From the IMG/VR virus record IMGVR_UViG_3300029448_000057, positions 1-53,259 of that record: a DNA stretch of 53,259 nt; one strand, 5' to 3'. Below are positions 33,936 through 39,932 of the stretch, piece after piece (position 1 is the stretch's first letter; each line of letters begins with the position of its first letter). Both the position numbers and the translations under genes were made by a program. Under the pieces are notes generated by a model. The model was not told the DNA's origin and made no database searches. It was given only the letters and a program-made list of their open reading frames with translations. The stretch comes from a virus.

Positions 33936-34322
33936 ATGAATCAAGAACTTAAAGCTAAAGTCAAAGACTCAATGCGTCTTTGGTATGAGACCTGTGTCTT
34001 TGTTGACGGTCATGGTTTTTACCGTGCTGAGATGTACAAAGATGCTGGAGTACCTAGCGAGTTAGTTGATGACCTCGTCAGAAACCATAAATCTAAACCT
34101 ATAGGTTACGATAACCCTATCGGCAAGGAAACCATTTTTGGTAGTGACGGTCAAGTCATGGATGAAACTTATGCTGTGTATCATAATGACTTTCTTGCTG
34201 CTATCTGCGTTGCTTTAGGCTTAGACGCTACGAGTAATGCTTGGGGTAGGGGATTTAGGTCTAAGGAACTTTATAATCGCATACGAAAATTTAAGGAGGG
34301 TTTAGAAAATGAGCTTGTTTAA
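33936..34322 (+). CDS. hypothetical protein
   Basis: 128 residues, unrecognised. Contains RLWYETCVFVDGHGFYRAEMY, DAGVPSELVDDLVRN and ALGLDATSNAWGRGFRSKEL, suggesting a small mixed alpha/beta or helical domain. A strong AAAGGAG ribosome site precedes the ATG, and a TAATGCTAAGGA repeat element lies in the upstream gap (33872-33884), shared with two later gaps. The end overlaps a small zinc-ribbon gene. Confidence 0.55.
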   Translation: MNQELKAKVKDSMRLWYETCVFVDGHGFYRAEMYKDAGVPSELVDDLVRNHKSKPIGYDNPIGKETIFGSDGQVMDETYAVYHNDFLAAICVALGLDATSNAWGRGFRSKELYNRIRKFKEGLENELV

Positions 34323-34431
34323 ATATGAGGATCCAGTTATTGAGTGTGACTACTGTGGTAAAGAAGCTGTAGTACAACAATCAGGGATATTTTTATGTGG
34401 TTGTTGTTCGGGGGTGTACAATGGTAACTAA
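34309..34431 (+). CDS. tiny zinc-ribbon protein
   Basis: 40 residues, not a standard-length gene but well placed. VIECDYCGKEAVV and LCGCCSG give two CxxC pairs about 16 residues apart, a typical zinc-ribbon spacing. AAGGAGGG lies about nine bases upstream of the ATG. It overlaps the preceding gene by 14 bases and the following by 11. Probably a small nucleic-acid- or protein-binding ribbon; function unknown. Confidence 0.6.
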   Translation: MSLFKYEDPVIECDYCGKEAVVQQSGIFLCGCCSGVYNGN

Positions 34432-34579
34432 GGCTAGAGGTGGTAAAGTTGAACACCTATCAAAAACAGGAGCTCGTGGTAAAAAAACTTCTCAAGGTAA
34501 TCACCGCAACATAGGTTTTAGTACCATGAATAAAAATAAACGTAGATCATTTAAATCATATCGAGGTCAAGGAAGATGA
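34421..34579 (+). CDS. small basic Gly/Lys-rich protein
   Basis: 52 residues from ATG 34421, with GGGGGT upstream; the longer frame back to 34397 lies within the zinc-ribbon gene and I do not favour it. KARGGKVEHLSKTGARGKKT, then NHRNIGFSTMNKNKRRS and a final SYRGQGR. Highly basic, Gly-rich, no fold evident; probably disordered and nucleic-acid-binding. ATGA overlap with the next gene. Confidence 0.5.
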   Translation: MVTKARGGKVEHLSKTGARGKKTSQGNHRNIGFSTMNKNKRRSFKSYRGQGR

Positions 34580-34956
34580 TTATAGCAGAAAAAGATCATG
34601 AAGCTCGTATTATTCGTGGCTTCTTGTACTACTTGTTTAGAGAGTGTAATTTATATTGGCACGATGATAGCGATATTGATCACGATAAAAAAGAGTATGG
34701 CAATTATGTAAAACTGAGAAAGTTTTTAGTTCGTGAGGGCTTTATCTTAGATGATGAGCACTACGACTTGTCAAGGGAACTTTATAAGTTTTCAGACTTC
34801 TATGCTAATGTTCCGTACCATAGTAAATACTATAATGATCCACAGCGTGATGCTGACTTTGAAAAAGCATTTGATAAAGTTATGAGTCATTACGATAGCT
34901 TCCCTGAAGATGTAAAAGCAGAAATAGATGAAGATTTATCTGAGTTTGAACTATGA
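34576..34956 (+). CDS. hypothetical acidic protein
   Basis: 126 residues, unrecognised. Rich in Asp, His and Tyr (YWHDDSDIDHDKKEYGNY) with an acidic C-terminus (EIDEDLSEFEL). The many acidic residues suggest a DNA-mimic type surface charge, but this is composition only. Overlaps both neighbours by four bases, so it is made from the same transcript as the small basic protein upstream. No membrane segment. Confidence 0.5.
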   Translation: MIIAEKDHEARIIRGFLYYLFRECNLYWHDDSDIDHDKKEYGNYVKLRKFLVREGFILDDEHYDLSRELYKFSDFYANVPYHSKYYNDPQRDADFEKAFDKVMSHYDSFPEDVKAEIDEDLSEFEL

Positions 34957-35156
34957 CGTTTGAAGAAGCTGAACTTAAGTTTTTGAAAAAGACACCAAAA
35001 GGTTTTGAGAAAAAACCTTGTAAGGATTATTCGTCGTTACGCAAAGGTGGCTGGATCATTAGGGATACCGAAGAAATGACAATCGGTTGGGTAGGTAAAC
35101 GAGGTGACATCCAAGTTTACGATTACCGTGACCGTGTTCCAGGAGATGATCATTAG
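34953..35156 (+). CDS. small hypothetical protein
   Basis: 67 residues. FEEAELKFLKKTPKGFEKKP then GGWIIRDTEEMTIGWVGKRGD and VYDYRDRVPGDD. A short beta-rich fold with Lys-rich opening is likely. No motif is recognised. The gap after it holds a promoter-like box and a hairpin. Confidence 0.5.
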   Translation: MTFEEAELKFLKKTPKGFEKKPCKDYSSLRKGGWIIRDTEEMTIGWVGKRGDIQVYDYRDRVPGDDH

Positions 35157-35163
35157 ATTGTTA

Positions 35164-35192
35164 TTTACTATGGTATTCTTCTACTTTAATAT
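35164..35192 (+). promoter_or_regulatory. TTTACT-17-TAATAT promoter-like box with leader hairpin
   Basis: TTTACT (35164-35169), 17 bases, TAATAT (35187-35192), the same pair of hexamers as at 31346. Downstream a hairpin is visible: TGGCA (35206-35210), TG, TGCCA (35213-35217), flanked by AAGGT (35200-35204) and ACCTT (35223-35227). GGAG precedes the ATG at 35249. Confidence 0.5.
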
Positions 35193-35248
35193 ATATACTA
35201 AGGTTTGGCATGTGCCAGTAATACCTTAAATAAATCGGAGTAAATATT

Positions 35249-35566
35249 ATGGCTAAAACAGCTGTTAAAAAGAAACCAGGAGTGACTAAAAAAGCTCCTG
35301 TCAAACCAACACCTACTGTTGCTAAGGGTCAGCTATCTAAGATTGCTGAGACTAACAGTGTTAGGATTAATCTAGGTAACTTAGATCCTGACTCAGTAAT
35401 TACCAAAACTGGTAAGATGCCGAGGGTACAACATAACCTAGAGCGTGTCAATGACTTTCACGGCAAGACTGTCCGTGAAGCGTTAGAGTCACGCAGGATG
35501 GATGCTAGAGACATCAAGTATGATGTTGATAAAGGTTTTTACACCTTGGAGTCATCCAGTAAATAA
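35249..35566 (+). CDS. Lys-rich small protein
   Basis: 105 residues. A basic, Pro/Ala/Lys-rich, disordered N-terminus (AKTAVKKKPGVTKKAPVKP) is followed by a folded part with VRINLGNLDPDSVI and HGKTVREALESRRMDARDI. The pattern is reminiscent of small nucleic-acid-binding proteins but I recognise no family. It has its own promoter-like box and is closed by a good terminator, so it is likely a separately expressed single gene. Confidence 0.6.
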   Translation: MAKTAVKKKPGVTKKAPVKPTPTVAKGQLSKIAETNSVRINLGNLDPDSVITKTGKMPRVQHNLERVNDFHGKTVREALESRRMDARDIKYDVDKGFYTLESSSK

Positions 35567-35572
35567 CCCAAG

Positions 35573-35600
35573 TGCCCCTCTTTTGAGGGGCATTTTATTT
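35573..35600 (+). terminator. rho-independent terminator
   Basis: TGCCCCTC (35573-35580), TTTT loop, GAGGGGCA (35585-35592), followed by TTTTATTT. A GC-rich eight-pair stem plus T-tract seven bases after the stop of the Lys-rich gene, with the next gene's AGGAGG starting at 35601. Confidence 0.85.
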
Positions 35601-35609
35601 AGGAGGTCT

Positions 35610-35858
35610 ATGAAAAGCACTATTGAAGACATGAAGTTAGTTTTATTTGATCCTAAAACCGAGGAGTGCTTAGCTGAATCAGAAGAAGAGATGTGGGATT
35701 ACTTAGGCGAGTACTTAAATCAAGATAATATTAAGACCGAGTTACTTGTTCTTTTGTTAGAGGAGTTGGGGTTTAGTAGAGACCGTGATATATTTTGGAT
35801 GGATGATGAAGACAATCATTTAAAGTATGTTGACTTTAATGAAAAGAAATTTATATGA
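35610..35858 (+). CDS. small acidic hypothetical protein
   Basis: 82 residues from ATG 35610, which has a perfect AGGAGG at 35601-35606; a longer frame back to 35502 overlaps the previous gene and the terminator and is not credible. Very acidic (EECLAESEEEMWDYLGEYL, then FWMDDEDNH). Helical. The start immediately behind a terminator means it relies on read-through or on a promoter inside the stem region. Overlaps the next ATG by four. Confidence 0.55.
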   Translation: MKSTIEDMKLVLFDPKTEECLAESEEEMWDYLGEYLNQDNIKTELLVLLLEELGFSRDRDIFWMDDEDNHLKYVDFNEKKFI

Positions 35859-36181
35859 AAAAGAACTGCCTAAGATGCGAAAAAGTTTTTGAGCCTGAGA
35901 AACCAACAGGTTATTACTGTAGTGAAACATGTATGAGGCAGGATCAATATGAACAAAGAAAAGCTATCTTTAGTAAATCAGATATCAACTCTGGTTTTGA
36001 TCGTGACTATTATCAAACACTAAACCTTGAAGACCTATACGGTCGCTGCACATTGACTGGCGATGCCATAGCGTACATAGAAAAATATAAAGTGGGCGAG
36101 TATTATGTACAAGAAGATACTGAAGAACTTAAACGTATCATGTGGGAAGAATATAAGCCTGTTCGGTTTAAAAAAGATTAA
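35855..36181 (+). CDS. hypothetical protein with MYND-like cysteine motif
   Basis: 108 residues. NCLRCEKVFEPEKPTGYYCSE then CMRQD (C5, C8, C22, C26) forms a CxxC-x13-CxxxC zinc-type site at the N-terminus, followed by helical, acidic sequence ending in KRIMWEEYKPVRFKKD. Comparable small zinc-finger proteins are frequent in phages. ATGA overlap with the acidic protein upstream suggests they are made together. Target unknown. Confidence 0.55.
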   Translation: MKKNCLRCEKVFEPEKPTGYYCSETCMRQDQYEQRKAIFSKSDINSGFDRDYYQTLNLEDLYGRCTLTGDAIAYIEKYKVGEYYVQEDTEELKRIMWEEYKPVRFKKD

Positions 36182-36194
36182 ACAGTCTACTGAC

Positions 36195-36230
36195 TAATGC
36201 TAGGAATGCTAGCGATCCCGCCTATACTTT
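36195..36230 (+). repeat. intergenic repeat element, copy A
   Basis: Thirty-six bases beginning TAATGCTAGGAATGCTAG and ending CCTATACTTT. Copy B (36939-36974) matches at 28 of 36 positions without gaps, including TAATGCTAGGAA, GATCC and TATACTT. It lies just before the AAGGAGG of the next gene. A diverged third copy (TAATGCTAAGGA) starts at 33872. Possibly a phage promoter whose -10 is TATACT. Confidence 0.65.
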
Positions 36231-36261
36231 ATTAATAACTAATTAAGGAGGTTACAACAAA

Positions 36262-36642
36262 ATGGCAAAATTATATAAAAGTACAGATCTTTTCGATGTT
36301 TACATTATTGATCCACATAATACCCCTATGTTTAGAAGACGCAAGACTGGTTATAGTGTGGCTAGTCCTGAAGGTCGTCTGAAAGTGTTTAGTGGTAGAT
36401 TAAAAGATGCAGAGTATGTCTTGGATATGTATGATGCTCTTTGGTCCAAGGTGGTTGATGAGCGTTTAGGTACTAGACCTGTGCAGGATTTAACTGATGA
36501 TCATATACTTTTAAACTGGGAGAGCTGTGATATTGTAGCGGTTGACCAAAAAGATGACAGCCGTCAGTTCTTTTTTGTCGGTGGTTCTAGTTTACAAGAA
36601 AGATGGTTAGCTAATGAACCTTTTACAGTGGAGGCATTATGA
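36262..36642 (+). CDS. hypothetical protein
   Basis: 126 residues, unrecognised. Starts AKLYKSTDLFDVYII, with TPMFRRRKTGYSVASPEG and ILLNWESCDIVAVDQKD. Mixed beta-rich sequence. Strong AAGGAGG ribosome site with 10-base spacing, and the repeat element upstream suggests its own promoter. Its stop overlaps the next gene by four (ATGA). Confidence 0.55.
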   Translation: MAKLYKSTDLFDVYIIDPHNTPMFRRRKTGYSVASPEGRLKVFSGRLKDAEYVLDMYDALWSKVVDERLGTRPVQDLTDDHILLNWESCDIVAVDQKDDSRQFFFVGGSSLQERWLANEPFTVEAL

Positions 36643-36941
36643 ACAGTCCTATTAAATTTAAATCAGGGAACGTGTTTGTATGGGAATCTGTCGTAGATGA
36701 TCATATGGAACAAGCTATGGACGATCCTAGTGAAGTAGCTATCGTTGTTGATAAATATCTAGATAAATTTAAAATGTTTGACCAACAATCTATGTCAGCT
36801 GGTAATGTTGATGGAGCTCACGGTGGTGTTGGTTTATATATTTATAAAATGGAAGACGATGACTGGATCTATATAGCTCATTTTATTTATGAAGTCGAGT
36901 ATCAATGCTTCTTGTTCCGTCATAAAAAAGTTACCGAGTAA
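36639..36941 (+). CDS. hypothetical protein
   Basis: 100 residues, unrecognised; acidic, with FKSGNVFVWESVVDD, DGAHGGVGLYIYKMEDDDW and YEVEYQCFLFRHKK. Possible small beta-sandwich. The stop codon is the first base triplet of repeat element copy B (TAATGC), so the repeat begins inside this gene's end. Confidence 0.55.
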   Translation: MNSPIKFKSGNVFVWESVVDDHMEQAMDDPSEVAIVVDKYLDKFKMFDQQSMSAGNVDGAHGGVGLYIYKMEDDDWIYIAHFIYEVEYQCFLFRHKKVTE

Positions 36942-36974
36942 TGCTAGGAAGGAATGTGATCCAGCTTATACTTA
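36939..36974 (+). repeat. intergenic repeat element, copy B
   Basis: TAATGCTAGGAAGGAATG then GATCC and TTATACTTA, 28/36 identical to copy A at 36195. It overlaps the preceding stop codon and lies upstream of AAGGAGG and the next ATG. Same role as copy A is likely. Confidence 0.65.
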
Positions 36975-36998
36975 TATTTTAACTATTAAGGAGGTTTT

Positions 36999-37547
36999 AT
37001 GAATAATCTAGAAAAATATGTCAACTACGTTCAGCCTGTCGTTCAAGCGGTGGCTGAACATCATATGCCATTTTATCGGCTTCAATACTTTGAACTAAGT
37101 CCTGATGATTTATATATTAATGATAGTGGCTTGGTTGAGTTTATGACTCAAGAAAAATATTTACCTGAAGACTTTAGCGGTAGTATTCCTATGGTTTATG
37201 CTCAGTGGGGTGAAGAATCTGGCTCGTGTATCATCTTAGAAATACCACCTGCCCAACGCTATTTGTTGTCACCTTTATTAACTGATATCTTATCAGGTGC
37301 TTATGCTCGTGAAGCTGGTCAGTTAAAAGAACAGTGGGATAATAATAAAAATCGTGTTACTTACTGTGCTCTAGAGTTCATACATGGTGAACAACACTCG
37401 GGTTATGATCTGAGTGAAGTGTTCCCAGACTTCGTAGGTAAAGGTTGTGGTGTAGGTGCTGGGCATGTTGTTGACTTTGTTAGTAGGAGTCTTGGTTTAA
37501 ATTATTTAGATCTTGAAAACCCTTATCACTACAATAATATGTTTTAA
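36999..37547 (+). CDS. hypothetical protein, last gene before the control region
   Basis: 182 residues, unrecognised. NYVQPVVQAVAEHHMPFYRL, then a beta-rich middle (EESGSCIILEIPPAQRYLL) and a C-terminal part containing YDLSEVFPDFVGKGCGVGAGH and NYLDLENPYHYNN. Cytoplasmic-type sequence. Strong AAGGAGG. Closed by a very good terminator, so it ends an operon of early-type small genes. Confidence 0.55.
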   Translation: MNNLEKYVNYVQPVVQAVAEHHMPFYRLQYFELSPDDLYINDSGLVEFMTQEKYLPEDFSGSIPMVYAQWGEESGSCIILEIPPAQRYLLSPLLTDILSGAYAREAGQLKEQWDNNKNRVTYCALEFIHGEQHSGYDLSEVFPDFVGKGCGVGAGHVVDFVSRSLGLNYLDLENPYHYNNMF

Positions 37548-37561
37548 GTGATTACCTATTA

Positions 37562-37597
37562 GGAGCAGGCAGGAATGTCTGCTCCTTTTTTATTTTT
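37562..37597 (+). terminator. strong rho-independent terminator
   Basis: GGAGCAGGCA (37562-37571), GGAA tetraloop, TGTCTGCTCC (37576-37585; ten pairs with one G-U), then TTTTTTATTTTT. Ends the early-type operon before the repeat-rich region. Confidence 0.9.
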
Positions 37598-38138
37598 CCA
37601 CATCTTTTACTAATAAGCCAATAACCATAGGACTGGAACGACTGTAATAGATCCTTCTAGTGTGGATATTGGCTATTATATTGGCGACCTATTGACTAGG
37701 ACGATGTAATATGGACCATGGTGGGTGGTTCTTGGGGCGTTATACTTAGTGAACATAAAGCATGTGAAAGATAAATGATATATGACTTAGGAATATTCTA
37801 GACCCTATATAAGAACCAGCAATCCACGGACTCAGACACACGACCCAAAAGCTATGAACCATGGACCATGAACTATGGCAGATGATCGCATTGGCTAATA
37901 TTCACATCACATTGTGATCGCACTCGCACACCCCCCAAGATCCATGGACCATGTGATCATGATCGTGTCTCTTGGGAACTTGTACTTGGACCATTGACCA
38001 TCGCACTCGCATCGCATTGTGATCGCACAGTTACGATTGTCAGGGTCGATCGCAGATCGCATCAGAACCTTGGATTATGGACGGTGGTCAGTGGTGCGTG
38101 GTTATTGGAACTTGGACTTGCACTTGATTAGGACGGAA
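37598..38138. other. non-coding repeat-dense region, origin or master control candidate
   Basis: 541 bases without a credible gene, visibly richer in G and C than its surroundings. Repeats seen: GATCGCA five times (37884, 37916, 38021, and tandem 38048 and 38055); ATCGCA extra at 38000 and 38011; a 14-base direct repeat CATTGTGATCGCAC at 37910 and 38015; a 12-base repeat ATCGCACTCGCA at 37917 and 38000; ATGGACCATG at 37711, 37861 and 37944, two of them inside the palindrome CATGGACCATG; and GGAACTTG at 37975 and 38107. It lies between an early-type terminator and the minus-strand gene, with A+T-rich sequence beyond 38380. This suits an iteron-type origin or a packaging or regulatory locus. 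Confidence 0.65.
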
Positions 38139-38166
38139 AAAAGAAGGGGGGGCTTTTGACCCCCCC
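38135..38166 (-). terminator. minus-strand rho-independent terminator
   Basis: Seven G (38146-38152) and seven C (38160-38166) with a CTTTTGA loop. On the minus strand the stem is followed by TTCTTTTTTCC. It ends the small minus-strand gene and argues that this gene is transcribed. Confidence 0.8.
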
Positions 38167-38173
38167 GACTTAC

Positions 38174-38365
38174 TTAGGATTGATACTTGATAAATCCGTT
38201 TTTAAGGGCGTAGCTGAAATCAGCTTTTACCCCTAGCTTTTGATCCTTAGCCTTTTGAAAAGTAAGACCAACCCAGGACTTATACATACCTACGTTATGT
38301 TCAGCCCTAACCCTAGCGTAATTATCGCCTAAAACGAGTTTTTTATTAAAATCAATATTTTTCAT
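38174..38365 (-). CDS. small minus-strand hypothetical protein
   Basis: 63 residues, MKNIDFNKKLVLGDNYARV then AEHNVGMYKSWVGLTFQKAKD and a final NGFIKYQS. Basic, mixed alpha/beta, unrecognised. Evidence that it is real: a terminator immediately downstream in its own direction, and a TTTACT-17-TAAAAT promoter-like pair upstream on the minus strand (38467 to 38439). A control protein, antisense to nothing and facing the origin-like repeats, is possible (inferred from place only). Confidence 0.65.
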   Translation of the reverse strand: MKNIDFNKKLVLGDNYARVRAEHNVGMYKSWVGLTFQKAKDQKLGVKADFSYALKNGFIKYQS

Positions 38366-38398
38366 AGTATTACCTATATTAAGGGTGATTATCTTTAT

Positions 38399-38433
38399 TA
38401 AGTTAATAAATACCCTTTTAACTTATTAACTTA
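38399..38433. promoter_or_regulatory. 11-base inverted repeat, operator candidate
   Basis: TAAGTTAATAA (38399-38409) and TTATTAACTTA (38423-38433) are a perfect 11-base inverted pair with a 13-base spacer, between the minus-strand promoter-like pair and the ATG of the minus gene. A good operator candidate, or a leader hairpin. Confidence 0.55.
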
Positions 38434-38438
38434 TATAT

Positions 38439-38467
38439 ATTTTAGTATACTAGTTAATCAAAGTAAA
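38439..38467 (-). promoter_or_regulatory. TTTACT-17-TAAAAT promoter-like box, minus strand
   Basis: On the minus strand TTTACT (38467-38462), 17 bases, TAAAAT (38444-38439), pointing toward the small minus-strand gene. Matches the TTTACT-17 spacing of other gaps in the window. Confidence 0.5.
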
Positions 38468-38598
38468 CTATAAATAAAAGAAAATAAATTCTAATATATG
38501 TATATAACTTTTAGTTATATGCCCCCCCACCCCCTTTACTTTCGTGGTGCCCACCCACCCGACCCTTGTTAAGTTTTTGACTCTCATTTACCTATGAT

Positions 38599-38627
38599 TT
38601 TACTTTACCCCCCAACCGCTATATGAT
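38599..38627 (+). promoter_or_regulatory. TTTACT-17-TATGAT promoter of the structural operon (candidate)
   Basis: TTTACT (38599-38604), 17 bases, TATGAT (38622-38627), 45 bases before the first gene of the head operon. Includes the 10-mer TTTACTTTAC also present in the palindrome at 23182. Flanked upstream by a C-rich tract (38521-38565) of unknown meaning. Confidence 0.55.
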
Positions 38628-38672
38628 AGTTTTCAGAGACAACGACAACAAAAAATTTTTTGCAAAATTTTT

Positions 38673-39047
38673 ATGCCAGCGATAGAGTTATCAGACTATT
38701 ACATTGAATTAATTGGGTTCTTGCTAACTCTCCTTATAGGTTTAGCTATTAAAGACTGGGCAACGAGCTTCGTCAAAGGTGCCATGTTTCGTTTCGGTTC
38801 AAGCTTCAAAGAAGGCGATCGAGTCATATTAGATGGTAACCAAGCCATGATTATAAAGATAGGAATGTCTCAAACAGTGTTTGGTATTTATTCGGATGAC
38901 GGTTATACTTGGCGATACGTACCAAACGAAAAGATCTCTACACTAAAGATCGCCAAGGTCGTGGACCCTGAACTACACGCTGATAGTGTAGAAGAGAAGG
39001 CTAAACGTATAGAGGACTTGTTAGGTAGAAGTAAAAACGAGAGGTAA
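38673..39047 (+). CDS. MscS-like small membrane protein
   Basis: 124 residues. A hydrophobic helix near residues 11-30 (YIELIGFLLTLLIGLAI) leads to DWATSFVKGAMFRFGSSF and FKEGDRVILDGNQAMIIKIGM, then DDGYTWRYVPNEKIST. This is the pore-lining helix plus beta domain of MscS mechanosensitive channels (compare their FxxGD.V...G..G.V..I and PN motifs), in a protein less than half the normal size. Residues 95-124 are a charged helix. First gene of the terminase-to-tail operon, no Shine-Dalgarno visible. Function in a phage unclear: a host membrane effector or lysis aid. Confidence 0.7.
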   Translation: MPAIELSDYYIELIGFLLTLLIGLAIKDWATSFVKGAMFRFGSSFKEGDRVILDGNQAMIIKIGMSQTVFGIYSDDGYTWRYVPNEKISTLKIAKVVDPELHADSVEEKAKRIEDLLGRSKNER

Positions 39048-39050
39048 TAA

Positions 39051-39173
39051 ATGGAATTATTATTAGGTTTAGTATTGGGGGTTATATTAGCTTCCATGGG
39101 CTGGGGTGTATGGTTATCAAAGAGTGACACTAAAACCATCAACAAAGCTAAAAAACTTTTTACTGTGAAATAA
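39051..39173 (+). CDS. tiny single-TM protein
   Basis: 40 residues, MELLLGLVLGVILASMGWGVW then a basic cytoplasmic tail (SKSDTKTINKAKKLF). Hydrophobic N-terminal helix of about 20 residues. Starts three bases after the MscS-like gene, GAGG before the ATG, and its stop overlaps the following ATG. It may work with the MscS-like protein. Confidence 0.6.
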   Translation: MELLLGLVLGVILASMGWGVWLSKSDTKTINKAKKLFTVK

Positions 39174-39475
39174 TGCCAAGAAAAAAAGATCCTAAAAAAG
39201 GTACTGGTAAAAAACCTAAAGGATCAAGTAGAAGATTATACACTGATGAAAATCCAAAAGACACAGTCAGGATCAAGTATGCTACACCAGCAGACGCCAG
39301 AGCAACTGTGGCAAAAGTTAAAAAAATTAATAAACCTTTTGCTAGAAAAATTCAAATACTTACCGTCATGGAACAACGAGCCAAAGTCTCTGGTAAAAAA
39401 GAACAAGCAAGTATTGCTAAAAAAGGTAAAGAAGCTATAAGGAGGAAACATGGCAGAAAAATCAACAAAAAGTAG
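39173..39475 (+). CDS. basic conserved phage protein upstream of terminase
   Basis: 100 residues. MPRKKDPKKGTGKKPKGSSRRLYTDENPKDTV, in parts, then KYATPADARATVAKVKKINK and ARKIQILTVMEQRAKVSG. I recall this family (DUF5872-like) as widespread in pelagic phages, unknown function; highly basic, so nucleic-acid contact is likely. ATG shares a base with the previous stop. Overlaps the next gene by 26 bases. Confidence 0.65.
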   Translation: MPRKKDPKKGTGKKPKGSSRRLYTDENPKDTVRIKYATPADARATVAKVKKINKPFARKIQILTVMEQRAKVSGKKEQASIAKKGKEAIRRKHGRKINKK

Positions 39476-39932
39476 AACACCCACAGACACTGGTATAGAT
39501 CTAAAAGGTATAGCTTCTTTTTTATTAGGTGACCCTAATGATCCAATGTCATACTTGCGTCTTGGTCCATTTCCCGTGGGTCCATTCCTTAAAAAAGCAG
39601 AAGCTGCACAAAATAAATTCAATAAAGGACAAACTTCACAGAGGGTAGGATCTCAAAGCGGTGATGCTGGTGAAGAGGCTTTTGGTAGTAAATTAATTGA
39701 TGAAGCAAACGAAGACATGGCTGCACTTAGAAGAGAGCTGGGGTTATTAGATGATGCGGAGTTTATGAAAAGTATCCAAGGTCAAACAGAACCAAATAAA
39801 AGACTATTGATGAACTTAAAGTACGGTGATAATCCACCACCTAAAACTGACCCTAACACACCACTAGTTGAAAACCCTGATTTTATAAAAAGACTTCAGG
39901 AGTTAAATGAGCAAAATAGAAGAAAAAAATAA
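39450..39932 (+). CDS. hypothetical protein before the terminase
   Basis: 160 residues, unrecognised. Ser/Thr/Lys-rich opening, LKGIASFLLGDPNDPM, LRLGPFPVGPFLKKAEAAQNK, a disordered Gln/Ser/Gly section and a helical acidic end (RLQELNEQNRRKK). AAGGAGG precedes the ATG. Overlaps TerL by 26 bases, so probably co-translated. Could be a packaging accessory, but nothing in the sequence proves it. Confidence 0.5.
   Translation: MAEKSTKSRTPTDTGIDLKGIASFLLGDPNDPMSYLRLGPFPVGPFLKKAEAAQNKFNKGQTSQRVGSQSGDAGEEAFGSKLIDEANEDMAALRRELGLLDDAEFMKSIQGQTEPNKRLLMNLKYGDNPPPKTDPNTPLVENPDFIKRLQELNEQNRRKK

Noticed and set aside
37880-38062. GATCGCA repeats as a CRISPR array
   Set aside because: Words are only 7-14 bases, unevenly spaced and without equal-length spacers; no cas genes are present.
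39246-39440. 64-aa plus-strand frame inside the basic gene at 39173
   Set aside because: Out-of-frame shadow of the Lys-rich gene, without ribosome site or family resemblance.
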